Below the pieces are notes generated by a model. That model did no database searches, was not told the DNA's origin, and saw only the letters and a program-made list of their open reading frames with translations. Of a DNA stretch of 64,000 nucleotides, positions 40,194 to 48,409 are shown one piece after another. The translations under genes were made by a program, and so were the position numbers. Position 1 is the first letter of the stretch. Each line of letters starts with the position of its first letter. This stretch comes from Streptomyces luteogriseus (GTDB taxonomy: Bacteria > Actinomycetota > Actinomycetes > Streptomycetales > Streptomycetaceae), in contig NZ_JACHMS010000001.1 in the NCBI RefSeq assembly GCF_014205055.1, positions 1,612,001 to 1,676,000 on the forward strand. Reading direction: 5' to 3'.

Positions 40194-41546
40194 GTGTCGG
40201 CACAGGACGACGTCGACGACGTCGCGGAGTTCGCGGCGCTGCTGAGGACGCTGAAGGAGCGCACGGACCGCAGTTACGGCTCGTTGGCCCGGCGCCTGGC
40301 GATGAACACCTCGACCCTGCACCGCTACTGCGCGGGCGAGGCGGTCCCGCTCGACTTCGCCCCCGTGGAGCGTTTCGCCGCCCTGTGCGGGGCGTCCCCG
40401 GAGGAACGTCTGGAGCTGCACCGTCGCTGGCTCCTGGCGGTGGCCGCGCGGCAGCGGCCCCGGACGGCGAACACGGCCGACACGGCCGACACGGCGAGCA
40501 CGGCCGGTACGGCGCAGGAGGGCGCGGTCGCCGCCGCGGCGGACGAAGCGGAGCACGCACCGGACGTGGCCGACGACTCGGCGGAGGGCCCTGCGGAAGA
40601 ACCACCGCTCCCCCGTCACCCCTGGTACCGGCGCAGACGTGGCGCGGTCGGGCTGACCGCCGCCTGCGTGGTGCTCGCGGCACTCGGGGGCCTCGCGGCG
40701 CTGCCGGACGGGCGGCGTGCACCCGCCGGCGACCGGGCGGGCTCGGCCGGTCCGGCCCCCTCCGCCATGACGGAGACCAGGGCACCGGACCGGCGCGACG
40801 CCTCCCCCACTCCGAGCGGTGGCTCCCCGAGTCCCCGGCGGTCCTCTCCCTCCGTCACCCCGGAGCAGCCGAAGCCCTCCCCGACACCCTCCCCCCGCAC
40901 CACCCCGCCCACCGGCGGCTCCGCGCCCGCCCCGCCCCTCACCTGGTCGGCCGATTCCCAGGCCTGGAAACTCGGCTGCGGTCACGACTACGTCGTCGCC
41001 AAGCCGCCCGGGCAGGTGCCACCACCGCCCGTCCCGCAGGACGCGGGGGTCTGGGCCGCATCACAGAACGCGGTGCACGGCGGCGAGACGCTCGTACAGC
41101 TGACCGTGCAGGGGCGAACGGACACGGCTGTCGTACTGGAGGCACTGCGCGTGCGCGTGGTGGGGCGGACGGCCCCGGCGCAGGGCAACGCCTACGCCAT
41201 GGGCCGGGGCTGCGGCGGTTCGATCACCCCTCGTTCCTTCGACGTGAACCTGGACAAGGACCGCCCCATCGCCCGCGCGGTCGCCGGGAGCGACACGGGC
41301 ACGCCGATCCCGGCGGTGCGCATGCCGTACCGCGTCTCCGCGCGGGACCCCGAGGTGCTGCTGGTCAACGCCAGAACCCAGGGGTGCGACTGCCGCTGGT
41401 ACCTGGAGCTGGACTGGTCCTCGCAGGGCCGCACGGGCACGGTCCGGATCGACGACGACGGCCGCCCGTTCCGGACCAGCGCCATCAAGGGGCTGTCCCG
41501 CTACGTGTACGACCTCTCGGCCCGCGAGTGGATGCCGTACAGCTAG
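40194..41546 (+). CDS. Membrane-anchored helix-turn-helix protein with extracellular domain
   Basis: The 450-residue protein has an XRE-like HTH (residues 17-62: SYGSLARRLAMNTSTLHRYC). A linker with five Thr-Ala tripeptide repeats (93-107) precedes a single membrane helix (150-170). Beyond it come a Pro/Ser/Thr-rich stalk (175-255) and a C-terminal domain (260-450) with paired Cys (GCGHDYV; CDCRWYLEL). This layout places a DNA-binding domain inside and a sensor domain outside the cell. The GTG at 40194 follows GGGGGA. Its stop codon overlaps the poxB stop. The C-terminal family is unknown to me. Confidence 0.75.
   Translation: MSAQDDVDDVAEFAALLRTLKERTDRSYGSLARRLAMNTSTLHRYCAGEAVPLDFAPVERFAALCGASPEERLELHRRWLLAVAARQRPRTANTADTADTASTAGTAQEGAVAAAADEAEHAPDVADDSAEGPAEEPPLPRHPWYRRRRGAVGLTAACVVLAALGGLAALPDGRRAPAGDRAGSAGPAPSAMTETRAPDRRDASPTPSGGSPSPRRSSPSVTPEQPKPSPTPSPRTTPPTGGSAPAPPLTWSADSQAWKLGCGHDYVVAKPPGQVPPPPVPQDAGVWAASQNAVHGGETLVQLTVQGRTDTAVVLEALRVRVVGRTAPAQGNAYAMGRGCGGSITPRSFDVNLDKDRPIARAVAGSDTGTPIPAVRMPYRVSARDPEVLLVNARTQGCDCRWYLELDWSSQGRTGTVRIDDDGRPFRTSAIKGLSRYVYDLSAREWMPYS
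40470..40514 (+). repeat. Five 9-bp tandem repeats in the linker of the HTH membrane protein
   Basis: Five in-frame units of the form nnnACGGCn encode NTA, DTA, DTA, STA and GTA. Being in frame, copy-number change would alter linker length without breaking the gene. Confidence 0.75.
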
Positions 41547-43285
41547 AACCGGGGCACGTTGCGCAGGTTGGAGCGGGCCATCTGCAGCATCCGGCCGACC
41601 CCGCCGTCCAGCACGATCTTCGAGGCGGACAGGGCGAAGCCGGTCACCATCTCTGCCTTGATCTTCGGCGGGATGGACAGCGCGTTGGGGTCGGTGACGA
41701 CGTCGACGAGGGCCGGCCCCTTGTGCTTGAAGGCGTCCTTCAGGGCCCCTGGGAGGTCCTTGGGCTTCTCGACGCGCACCCCGTACGCACCACAGGCGCG
41801 GGCGACGGCGGCGAAGTCGGGGTTCTTGTTCGCGGTGCCGTACGACGGGAGGCCGGCGACCAGCATCTCCAACTCGACCATGCCGAGGGAGGAGTTGTTG
41901 AACAGCACGACCTTCACGGGCAGGTCGTACTGGACGAGCGTCAGGAAGTCGCCCATCAGCATGGAGAAGCCGCCGTCGCCGGACATCGACACGACCTGCC
42001 GTTTGCGGTCGGTGAACTGGGCGCCGATCGCCATGGGCAGCGCGTTCGCCATCGAGCCGTGGGAGAAGGAACCGATGACGCGGCGCCGGCCGTTGGGTGA
42101 GATGTAGCGGGCGGCCCAGACGTTGCACATACCGGTGTCGACGGTGAACACGGCGTCGTCGGAGGCCACTTCGTCGAGCACGGACGCCACGTACTCGGGG
42201 TGGATCGGCGTGTGCTTCTCGACCTTGCGGGTGTACGCCTTCACCACCCCCTCCAGCGCGTCGGCGTGCTTCTTCAGCATGCGGTCGAGGAAGCGGCGGT
42301 TCTTCTTCTCCTTCACCCGCGGGATCAGACAGCGCAGCGTCTCCCGTACGTCGCCCCACACCGCGAGGTCCAGCTTGGAGCGGCGGCCGAGGTGTTCGGG
42401 CCGGACGTCGACCTGGGCGATCTGGACGTCGTCGGGGAGGAACGCGTTGTAAGGGAAGTCGGTGCCGAGCAGGATCAGCAGGTCGCACTCGTGGGTGGCC
42501 TCGTAGGCGGCGCCGTAGCCGAGCAGGCCGCTCATGCCCACGTCGAAGGGGTTGTCGTACTGGATCCATTCCTTGCCGCGCAGGGCGTGCCCGACCGGGG
42601 ACTTGATCTTCCCGGCGAACTCCATGACCTCGGCGTGCGCGCCGGCCGTGCCGCTGCCGCAGAAGAGGGTGACCTTGCCGGCGCTGTCGATCATCTCGAC
42701 GAGCCGGTCGATCTCGGCGTCACCGGGCCGGACCGTGGGGCGGGAGGTGACGAGGGCGGTCTCGGCCGCCTTCTCCGGGGCGGGCCGGTCGGCGATGTCG
42801 CCGGGCAGGGTGACGACGCTGACACCGCTGCGTCCGACCGCGTTCTGGATGGCGGTCTGCAGCAGCCGCGGCATCTGCTCCGGGCTGGAGATCATCTCGC
42901 TGTAGTGGCTGCACTCGGCGAACAGCCGGTCGGGGTGGGTCTCCTGGAAGAAGCCGAGGCCGATCTCGCTGGACGGGATGTGCGAGGCGAGGGCGAGGAC
43001 CGGGGCCATGGAGCGGTGGGCGTCGTAGAGGCCGTTGATGAGGTGGAGGTTGCCCGGGCCGCAGGAGCCGGCGCAGGCGGCGAGCCCGCCGGTGATCTGT
43101 GCCTCGGCACTGGCGGCGAAGGCGGCGGTCTCCTCGTGCCGGACGTGGATCCAGTCGATGGCGGAGTTTCGGCGGACGGCGTCGACGACCGGGTTGAGAC
43201 TGTCACCGACGACGCCGTAGAGACGCTTGACTCCGGCACGGGTCAGGATGTCGACGAACTGTTCAGCGACGTTCTGTTTGGCCAT
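41543..43285 (-). CDS. poxB: Pyruvate oxidase/dehydrogenase, thiamine-diphosphate enzyme (PoxB-type)
   Basis: The 580-residue protein has the three-domain layout of ThDP enzymes: an N-terminal pyrimidine-binding domain with the catalytic Glu in IHVRHEETAAFAASAEAQ, a central nucleotide-binding domain, and a C-terminal pyrophosphate domain with the GDGGFSM...NNSS motif. It most resembles PoxB, which decarboxylates pyruvate to acetate and CO2 with electrons to quinone. The C-terminal membrane-binding peptide of E. coli PoxB is not evident. It lies 66 bases behind the PP2C-like gene on the same strand. Confidence 0.87.
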   Translation of the reverse strand: MAKQNVAEQFVDILTRAGVKRLYGVVGDSLNPVVDAVRRNSAIDWIHVRHEETAAFAASAEAQITGGLAACAGSCGPGNLHLINGLYDAHRSMAPVLALASHIPSSEIGLGFFQETHPDRLFAECSHYSEMISSPEQMPRLLQTAIQNAVGRSGVSVVTLPGDIADRPAPEKAAETALVTSRPTVRPGDAEIDRLVEMIDSAGKVTLFCGSGTAGAHAEVMEFAGKIKSPVGHALRGKEWIQYDNPFDVGMSGLLGYGAAYEATHECDLLILLGTDFPYNAFLPDDVQIAQVDVRPEHLGRRSKLDLAVWGDVRETLRCLIPRVKEKKNRRFLDRMLKKHADALEGVVKAYTRKVEKHTPIHPEYVASVLDEVASDDAVFTVDTGMCNVWAARYISPNGRRRVIGSFSHGSMANALPMAIGAQFTDRKRQVVSMSGDGGFSMLMGDFLTLVQYDLPVKVVLFNNSSLGMVELEMLVAGLPSYGTANKNPDFAAVARACGAYGVRVEKPKDLPGALKDAFKHKGPALVDVVTDPNALSIPPKIKAEMVTGFALSASKIVLDGGVGRMLQMARSNLRNVPRF

Positions 43286-43351
43286 GGTTCTCGTCTGCCC
43301 CTTCGGTCTCCTGGGATCCCTCCGGGTTCCATCAAGTCACACCGCTCGCGC

Positions 43352-45475
43352 TCACGCCTCCCAAACCGCCGCGGCCGTACGGTCGTCCGCATAACCCTTG
43401 ACCCGCACCTGGGAGTCGGCGAGGAACTCGGCGAGGCCGGGCGGTTCGGGACGGGACCACCGCTCGGCCAGGTACTCGCCCAGCTCGGGCTCCCCGCGCA
43501 GGGGCTCGGCGAGGCCGCCGCTGCACATCAGGAGCGTGTCACCCGGGCGGGCGACGGAGGTCCGGAAGCGGAAGGGCTCCCGGGGCGGTTCCGGGGCCGG
43601 TTCGTACGGGCTGGGCGGGGTCGGGATGCCCAGGTCCATGGTGAGCCGGTCGCCCCCGGGGGTCTCGGAGGGCGGCGAGCCGTAGCCCAGAACCGGTTCG
43701 CCCTTGATGTCGGTGACCTGCGGCTCGATGTCCTGCCACTCCCCCTCGCGCAACCGGAACAGTCCGCCCGGTCCGACCCCGAAGAACACGCGCGTGCGGC
43801 ACCCGGGGTCGGCGGACAGCAGCAGGCAGCGCAGGCCGGCCGCGTACTCCTCGGGGTCGACGCCCTGCTCGTGGGCGCTGGCCCGGAGCTTGCCGAGGCT
43901 GCGGTCGGTGAGCCGGTGCAGCCCGGACTTCAGGTCGCCGCGCCGGCCGTCCCTTATGTCCTCGGCCAGACGTGCGTGGCTGCGTCCGACGGCCCGCCCG
44001 ATCCAGTGACAGGCCTCGGCGGCGGCCCGGTGCGCACCCGGTGCGGCCCGGGCCCCGGTCGCCATCGCCACCAGCAGCAGCGCGTGCTCACCCGTCCCGA
44101 ACCGGGCGGTGAGCAGCGAGTCCCTGCGGGGCTCGCCCCGATAGCGCGCGGAGTCGCCCCGCACGGAAACGGCCCGCAGCGTACAGGCCCCGTACCGTGC
44201 CCCGTCCAGCACGGTGTCCGCCACGAGATCGTCGAGGTCGTCCGGGTCGGCGGCCGGGAGAGCGGTGGGTTCGGCGTCGTACGTGGGCGGCCGGGTGCCC
44301 ACGTGGCCTCGGGGCCGGGGAGCCGGGGTGGGACGCTCGATCCGGGGGCCGTCCTGGTCGGGCGGCGGGTTCGTGGGGGGTGAGGGCGGAGGATCGACGG
44401 GGCGCGTCGGCACCGGCCGAGGCACCGCGGCACGCGGATCCGCGGACGGCGGCTCGGTGGGGAGCGGCGGCAGGGGCGGCTGACCGTCGGGGCTGGACGT
44501 CACGTGTGGCGAGGTGACGGGGTGGGGCGTCACGGGCGGTGAAGCGGCGGGGCGCCGCGGCACGGGCGGCCACGCGGCCGGCGTCGGAGTCGGGGTCGGG
44601 TATGCGGCGTCTTGAGGCTCGGCATCGGGGGACGTGGCTCCCCCCGGCTCGGGCGGAGCCGACGCCGACGTGGACCCGCCGGGCTCGGGCGGATCGGACG
44701 CGGAGCCACCGGAGCCGGCGGCAGGGGCCTGAGAAGCGGGGCCGGCGGGTGGGCCCGCCTCGGTGGCCGACGACGCCTCCGCTTTCGGCCAGGCCGGAGG
44801 GGCCGTGGGAGGCGGCGGCACCGAGGGCGTCCGCGAGGCGGGGAACGCCGGGGGTGCAGGCGGCCCCAGGCTCTCCGAGGGCGGACGGGGGGCGGCCGCG
44901 GGCGTGGTGGCGCCGCCTGACCGCTCACCCGAGGACGAACGGGAGCCGGTCGCAGCCGAGGATGCGCCGCCCGGCCACTCGTCCGAAGGCGGACCGGCCG
45001 TCTCCGAGGACACGCTGCCCGGCTGCCCGTCCGAGGGGGGACGAGGCCCGGTCGAGGCCGTCGCGTCGCGTGGCGGTTCGTCCGTCGGGGCGCGGTCGGG
45101 GGTCCGCTCGGGGCGACCCGGCGGTTCCGGCGCGGTCGGGAAGCTCATGGGCCCGGTGGGCCGGGGCGGTGGCGGCTCCCAAGGGGCGCGTTGCGGCGCC
45201 CGGCCGTTCGGGCGGGTCGGGGCCGGCACGTCGTCGGCACCCGTCCGGGGCCCCGGAACCACCGGATCCGCGCCGAGGGACCGCGCCGCCGGCCGGTCCG
45301 GAGAGCCGCCGGTCCGCCCCTCCGTCCCGTCTCCCACCGCCCCCGACGCCGACGCGAACCGGTCGTCCAGCGAATCCCGTGCCGGTGTGGGGCCCGTGTC
45401 GTCGGTGGAGTCCTCGTACAACTCCCTCCACCAGTCGTCCTCGTGACCGGTGGGCCTTCCCCCCTGCTGGCTCAT
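43352..45475 (-). CDS. PP2C-like protein with degenerate metal site and long Pro-rich N-terminus
   Basis: In this 707-residue protein, residues 1-420 are low-complexity Pro/Ser/Ala/Gly-rich. Residues 424-707 align in order with PPM/PP2C phosphatases, but key metal ligands are replaced. The DGxxG motif is AMATG (470-474), the CSDGL motif is CSGGL (651-655), and only the last Asp motif (DDRTAAA, 697-703) remains. It is therefore probably a pseudophosphatase that binds rather than dephosphorylates. The ATG at 45475 has no ribosome binding site, and GACAAT lies seven bases upstream, so it may be leaderless. It precedes poxB. Confidence 0.75.
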   Translation of the reverse strand: MSQQGGRPTGHEDDWWRELYEDSTDDTGPTPARDSLDDRFASASGAVGDGTEGRTGGSPDRPAARSLGADPVVPGPRTGADDVPAPTRPNGRAPQRAPWEPPPPRPTGPMSFPTAPEPPGRPERTPDRAPTDEPPRDATASTGPRPPSDGQPGSVSSETAGPPSDEWPGGASSAATGSRSSSGERSGGATTPAAAPRPPSESLGPPAPPAFPASRTPSVPPPPTAPPAWPKAEASSATEAGPPAGPASQAPAAGSGGSASDPPEPGGSTSASAPPEPGGATSPDAEPQDAAYPTPTPTPAAWPPVPRRPAASPPVTPHPVTSPHVTSSPDGQPPLPPLPTEPPSADPRAAVPRPVPTRPVDPPPSPPTNPPPDQDGPRIERPTPAPRPRGHVGTRPPTYDAEPTALPAADPDDLDDLVADTVLDGARYGACTLRAVSVRGDSARYRGEPRRDSLLTARFGTGEHALLLVAMATGARAAPGAHRAAAEACHWIGRAVGRSHARLAEDIRDGRRGDLKSGLHRLTDRSLGKLRASAHEQGVDPEEYAAGLRCLLLSADPGCRTRVFFGVGPGGLFRLREGEWQDIEPQVTDIKGEPVLGYGSPPSETPGGDRLTMDLGIPTPPSPYEPAPEPPREPFRFRTSVARPGDTLLMCSGGLAEPLRGEPELGEYLAERWSRPEPPGLAEFLADSQVRVKGYADDRTAAAVWEA

Positions 45476-45686
45476 GCCCGTAATTGTCCACCGCACGAGC
45501 CGGATGAAAACGGGGCTTGTGGAAAAAACCGGCCGGCCGCGGGCAGGTGATCGACACGTCGGGTGAGCCGTAGAACGGTCATCCGAAATCCGCGGTCCGG
45601 CGGGGCGCGGGCGGCTGACCTGCGGGTCTGGGGCTCAGCCACGCTTCTGACCTGCGTGTTCTCCCGTGTTCCGGCAGTCTGGTCAG

Positions 45687-46169
45687 ATGGGAGTGTGGGA
45701 CCTCCTGCTGGTCGGGCTGGTCATCCTGCTCGGGCTGTGCGGAGTGCTGCTGCCCGCCATGCCGGGATCGTTGCTGGTGTGGGCCGCGGTCATGTGGTGG
45801 GCGCTGAAGGATCCGCGGCCCGTCACATGGTGGGTGCTGGTCGGGGCCACGGTCCTGCTGCTGGTCTCCCAGGCCGTCCGCTGGGCTCTGCCGCCGCGGC
45901 GGCTGCGGATGAACCGCACCAGCCGCCGCATGCTGGCGTGCGCCGGCGTCGGGTCCGTCCTCGGCTTCGTCCTGGTCCCCGTCCTCGGCGCGATCCCGGG
46001 GTTCCTCGGCGGTGTCTACCTCTTCGAACGGTTCCGCCTCGGCCGTCACGCCGACGCGGTCGCCGCCCTGCGCACGGTCATGCGCGCGGGCGGCTCCAGC
46101 ATTCTGGCCGAACTGTTCACCTGCCAGCTGATCGCGGCGGCCTGGGTGGGCGCGGTCGTCTGGGGCTGA
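45687..46169 (+). CDS. DUF456 membrane protein
   Basis: The 160-residue protein is hydrophobic, with about four to five membrane helices in the DUF456 pattern: GLCGVLLPAMPGSLLVWAAV, then VLGFVLVPVLGAIPGFLGGV with the Gly/Pro-rich signature. Its function is unknown. The start is uncertain: neither the ATG at 45687 nor a GTG seven codons earlier has a ribosome binding site. Convergent with ogt. Confidence 0.78.
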   Translation: MGVWDLLLVGLVILLGLCGVLLPAMPGSLLVWAAVMWWALKDPRPVTWWVLVGATVLLLVSQAVRWALPPRRLRMNRTSRRMLACAGVGSVLGFVLVPVLGAIPGFLGGVYLFERFRLGRHADAVAALRTVMRAGGSSILAELFTCQLIAAAWVGAVVWG

Positions 46170-46216
46170 GCCCGCACCCCTCAGGCGGGAAGTCGGGGGA
46201 GAACTCAGGCGAGTAG

Positions 46217-46711
46217 TCAGGCAGGAAGGACGCCCTCGTGCGTCAGCAGCCGCACCTTGCGGTCCAGGCCCCCCGCGTATCCGGTCAGTGCGCCGTCCGC
46301 CCCGATCACCCGGTGGCACGGGCGGACCACCAGCAGCGGATTCGCGCCGATCGCACCGCCGACGGCCCGCACGGCAGCCCGGGGCGCCCCGATGCGCGCG
46401 GCGATCTCGCCGTAGGTCGTGGTCGAGCCGTAGGGGATGTCGTCCAGCGCTTCCCAGACCTTCTCGCGGAAGGCGGTGCCTTCGGTACGCCAGGTCAGGC
46501 GGAACTCCTTCAGCTCCCCGGCGAAGTAGGCGGCGAGCTGCTCCTCGGCCTCCCGGAAGGGCCCGGGGTCGCGTCGCCAGTCCTCCCGCACCTCGCGCCC
46601 GCCCTTCTGCCCGGGCACCGACAGTGAGGTCAGCTCGCCGGTCGGGGCGGCGGTCAGGAGCAGCGGCCCGAGGGGGCCGGGCACACTCGTCCAGTAGGTC
46701 GGGCAGGTCAT
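46217..46711 (-). CDS. ogt: Methylated-DNA--protein-cysteine methyltransferase
   Basis: The 164-residue protein transfers the methyl group from O6-methylguanine (and O4-methylthymine) to its own active-site Cys132 in the PCHRV motif. The HTH that holds DNA and the Arg finger lies in YGEIAARIGAPRAAVRAVGG. Its ATG overlaps the stop of the ada-alkA gene (ATGA), so alkyl-damage proteins are made together. Confidence 0.93.
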   Translation of the reverse strand: MTCPTYWTSVPGPLGPLLLTAAPTGELTSLSVPGQKGGREVREDWRRDPGPFREAEEQLAAYFAGELKEFRLTWRTEGTAFREKVWEALDDIPYGSTTTYGEIAARIGAPRAAVRAVGGAIGANPLLVVRPCHRVIGADGALTGYAGGLDRKVRLLTHEGVLPA

Positions 46712-48123
46712 CGGGACTCCCACTCCCCTGCTGCGCGCAGGTGGTTCAGTGCGTACGAGCGCCATGGGCGCCAGCTGTCGGGGACGTCGAGGCCGGGCGG
46801 GGCGACGTCCGGGTCGCCGAGGGCGCGGGTGCGGATGTCGGCCACCGTACGGGCGTCCAGGCCGGGCACGGACCGCAGGGCGTCCTGCGCGTCGTCCCGG
46901 TCGGCGCCCGGGTCCAGGCGTACGGCACCGTCGGCGAGGGCGGCGGTGAGCGCGCCGAGGGTGCCGCCGGGCTCGGCGCCGGCGAGCACGGCCGGCTCGG
47001 GGAAGAGGTGGGTGAGGCTGCCGCAGGGGGCGTCGAGGGCCTTGCCGTAGCGGCGTACGAGCCGTTCCGCCTCGGTGCGGCCGGTCAGGGCGCGTACCGC
47101 GAGTTCCTCCGGGTCGGCGGTGCCCGGCGAGCGCAGGCCGGGCCGGGCGGCGACCAGCGGGGCGAGGCGCGGGTCTGCGGCGAGGCGCTCGTCGACGGCG
47201 TAGGGATCGGCGTCGAGGTCGAACAACCGCCGCAGCCGCTGGACGGCGGTGGTCAGGTCACGCGGGTCGGTGAGGTGCAGCCGGGCGTCGAGCCAGCCGC
47301 CCGGGTGGGCGCCGAGTCCGGTCCGGGGGGCGCCGGGGCGTTCGTCGACGGCGACGATGCCGGTGCCGTACGGGAGGCGGAGGGTGCGCCGGTAGGTGCG
47401 GGCGCCGGGCGGGCCGCTCACCTCCTCGATGCCGGGTACGGCCTCGTGTTCGAGCAGGTCGAAGACGGGTCCGGCGAGGTAGGGGCCGCGGTGGGCGAGC
47501 CGGAGCGGGATGCCGGCGTTCGGGGTGGCCGTACGGCGGTTCCGGCCGTGCTTCGGCGCGGCGGCGCGCAGCTCGCTCGGGGTCGACGCGTACACCGCCC
47601 GGATCGTGTCGTTGAACTGCCGCACGCTGGCGAAGCCCGACGCGAAGGCGATCTCGGTGATCGGAAGTCCGGTGGTCTGGACGAGGACGCGTGCGGTGTG
47701 GGCCCGCTGGGCCCGGGCGAGGGCGACCGGGCCGGCGCCGAGTTCGGCGGTGAGCTGCCGCTGCACCTGCCGTGCGCTGTAGCCGAGACGTCCGGCGAGC
47801 CCGGCGACGCCTTCCCGGTCGACGACGCCGTCGGCGATCAGCCGCACGGCCCGGCCCACCACGTCCGCGCGGGCGTTCCACTCGGCGGAGCCGGGCACGG
47901 CGTCCGGGCGGCACCGACGGCAGGCCCGGAAGCCCGAGCCCTGCGCGGCGGCGGCCGTGGCGAAGAACCGTACGTTGGCCCGCTTGGGGGTGACCGCGGG
48001 GCAGCTCGGCCGACAGTAGATGCCGGTCGTCTCGACGGCGAAGAAGAACACCCCGTCGAAACGGGCGTCACGACTGCGCACGGCCTCGTACCTGGTGTCC
48101 TCGTCCGTTCCCTGGTCTCTCAC
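46708..48123 (-). CDS. Ada-type regulator fused to an AlkA-like glycosylase domain
   Basis: The 471-residue protein starts with an Ada zinc domain (C37, C41, C68, C71; C37 would be the methylphosphotriester acceptor). An AraC-type HTH follows (about 85-190: EIAFASGFASVRQFNDTIRA), then an AlkA domain (about 200-471). In the AlkA part the usual helix-hairpin-helix GxGxWTA and the segment with the catalytic Asp appear altered and shortened: VPGLDARTVAD is followed almost directly by SWRPWRSYA. It should still sense methylated DNA and activate this operon, but glycosylase activity is doubtful. The GTG at 48123 gives the family N-terminus. Confidence 0.85.
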   Translation of the reverse strand: MRDQGTDEDTRYEAVRSRDARFDGVFFFAVETTGIYCRPSCPAVTPKRANVRFFATAAAAQGSGFRACRRCRPDAVPGSAEWNARADVVGRAVRLIADGVVDREGVAGLAGRLGYSARQVQRQLTAELGAGPVALARAQRAHTARVLVQTTGLPITEIAFASGFASVRQFNDTIRAVYASTPSELRAAAPKHGRNRRTATPNAGIPLRLAHRGPYLAGPVFDLLEHEAVPGIEEVSGPPGARTYRRTLRLPYGTGIVAVDERPGAPRTGLGAHPGGWLDARLHLTDPRDLTTAVQRLRRLFDLDADPYAVDERLAADPRLAPLVAARPGLRSPGTADPEELAVRALTGRTEAERLVRRYGKALDAPCGSLTHLFPEPAVLAGAEPGGTLGALTAALADGAVRLDPGADRDDAQDALRSVPGLDARTVADIRTRALGDPDVAPPGLDVPDSWRPWRSYALNHLRAAGEWESR

Positions 48124-48289
48124 AGGTCCAGTCTCCGCCGTCGCCCGGACGGTCGCTGGCGGAAATCGGACACCGCGATCGGGGGGGGTGCGCGGCGGCG
48201 GCGACCGGGGGCCGAGGCCCCGACGCGAACCGACGAGGGTCTGCCCGCCGTAGGCCGAATGACCCAGGCTTCTCGTCTGCCGGGTTCTG

Positions 48290-48356
48290 TGATCGGCCGG
48301 CTGCGGGTCCGTCGTGGTCGCTCGCGCGGTTCCCCGCGCCCCTGACAGGGCGCGGG
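48290..48356. repeat. Streptomyces-type dispersed intergenic repeat with hairpin
   Basis: The segment with GGCTGCGGGTCCGTCGTGG followed by GCGGTTCCCCGCGCCCCTGA resembles, from memory, a repeat found many times between genes in Streptomyces chromosomes. Its end forms a hairpin, CCCGCGCCC (48333-48341) with GGGCGCGGG (48348-48356), that can act as terminator. Confidence 0.6.
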
Positions 48357-48363
48357 AGCGGGC

Positions 48364-48409
48364 CCTGACCTGCGGCGCGGGGCGGGCCCGCCCCGCGCCG
48401 CAGGTCAGG
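48364..48409. terminator. 46-bp perfect palindrome terminating rsgA
   Basis: Arms 48364-48386 and 48387-48409 are exact reverse complements with no unpaired loop base, and the palindrome abuts the rsgA stop codon. With the hairpin at 48333-48356 it forms a tandem terminator. Confidence 0.85.

Noticed and set aside
40466-40520. Microsatellite mistaken for an intergenic repeat
   Set aside because: The nine-base units lie in frame inside the HTH membrane protein gene, so they are listed as a coding repeat.
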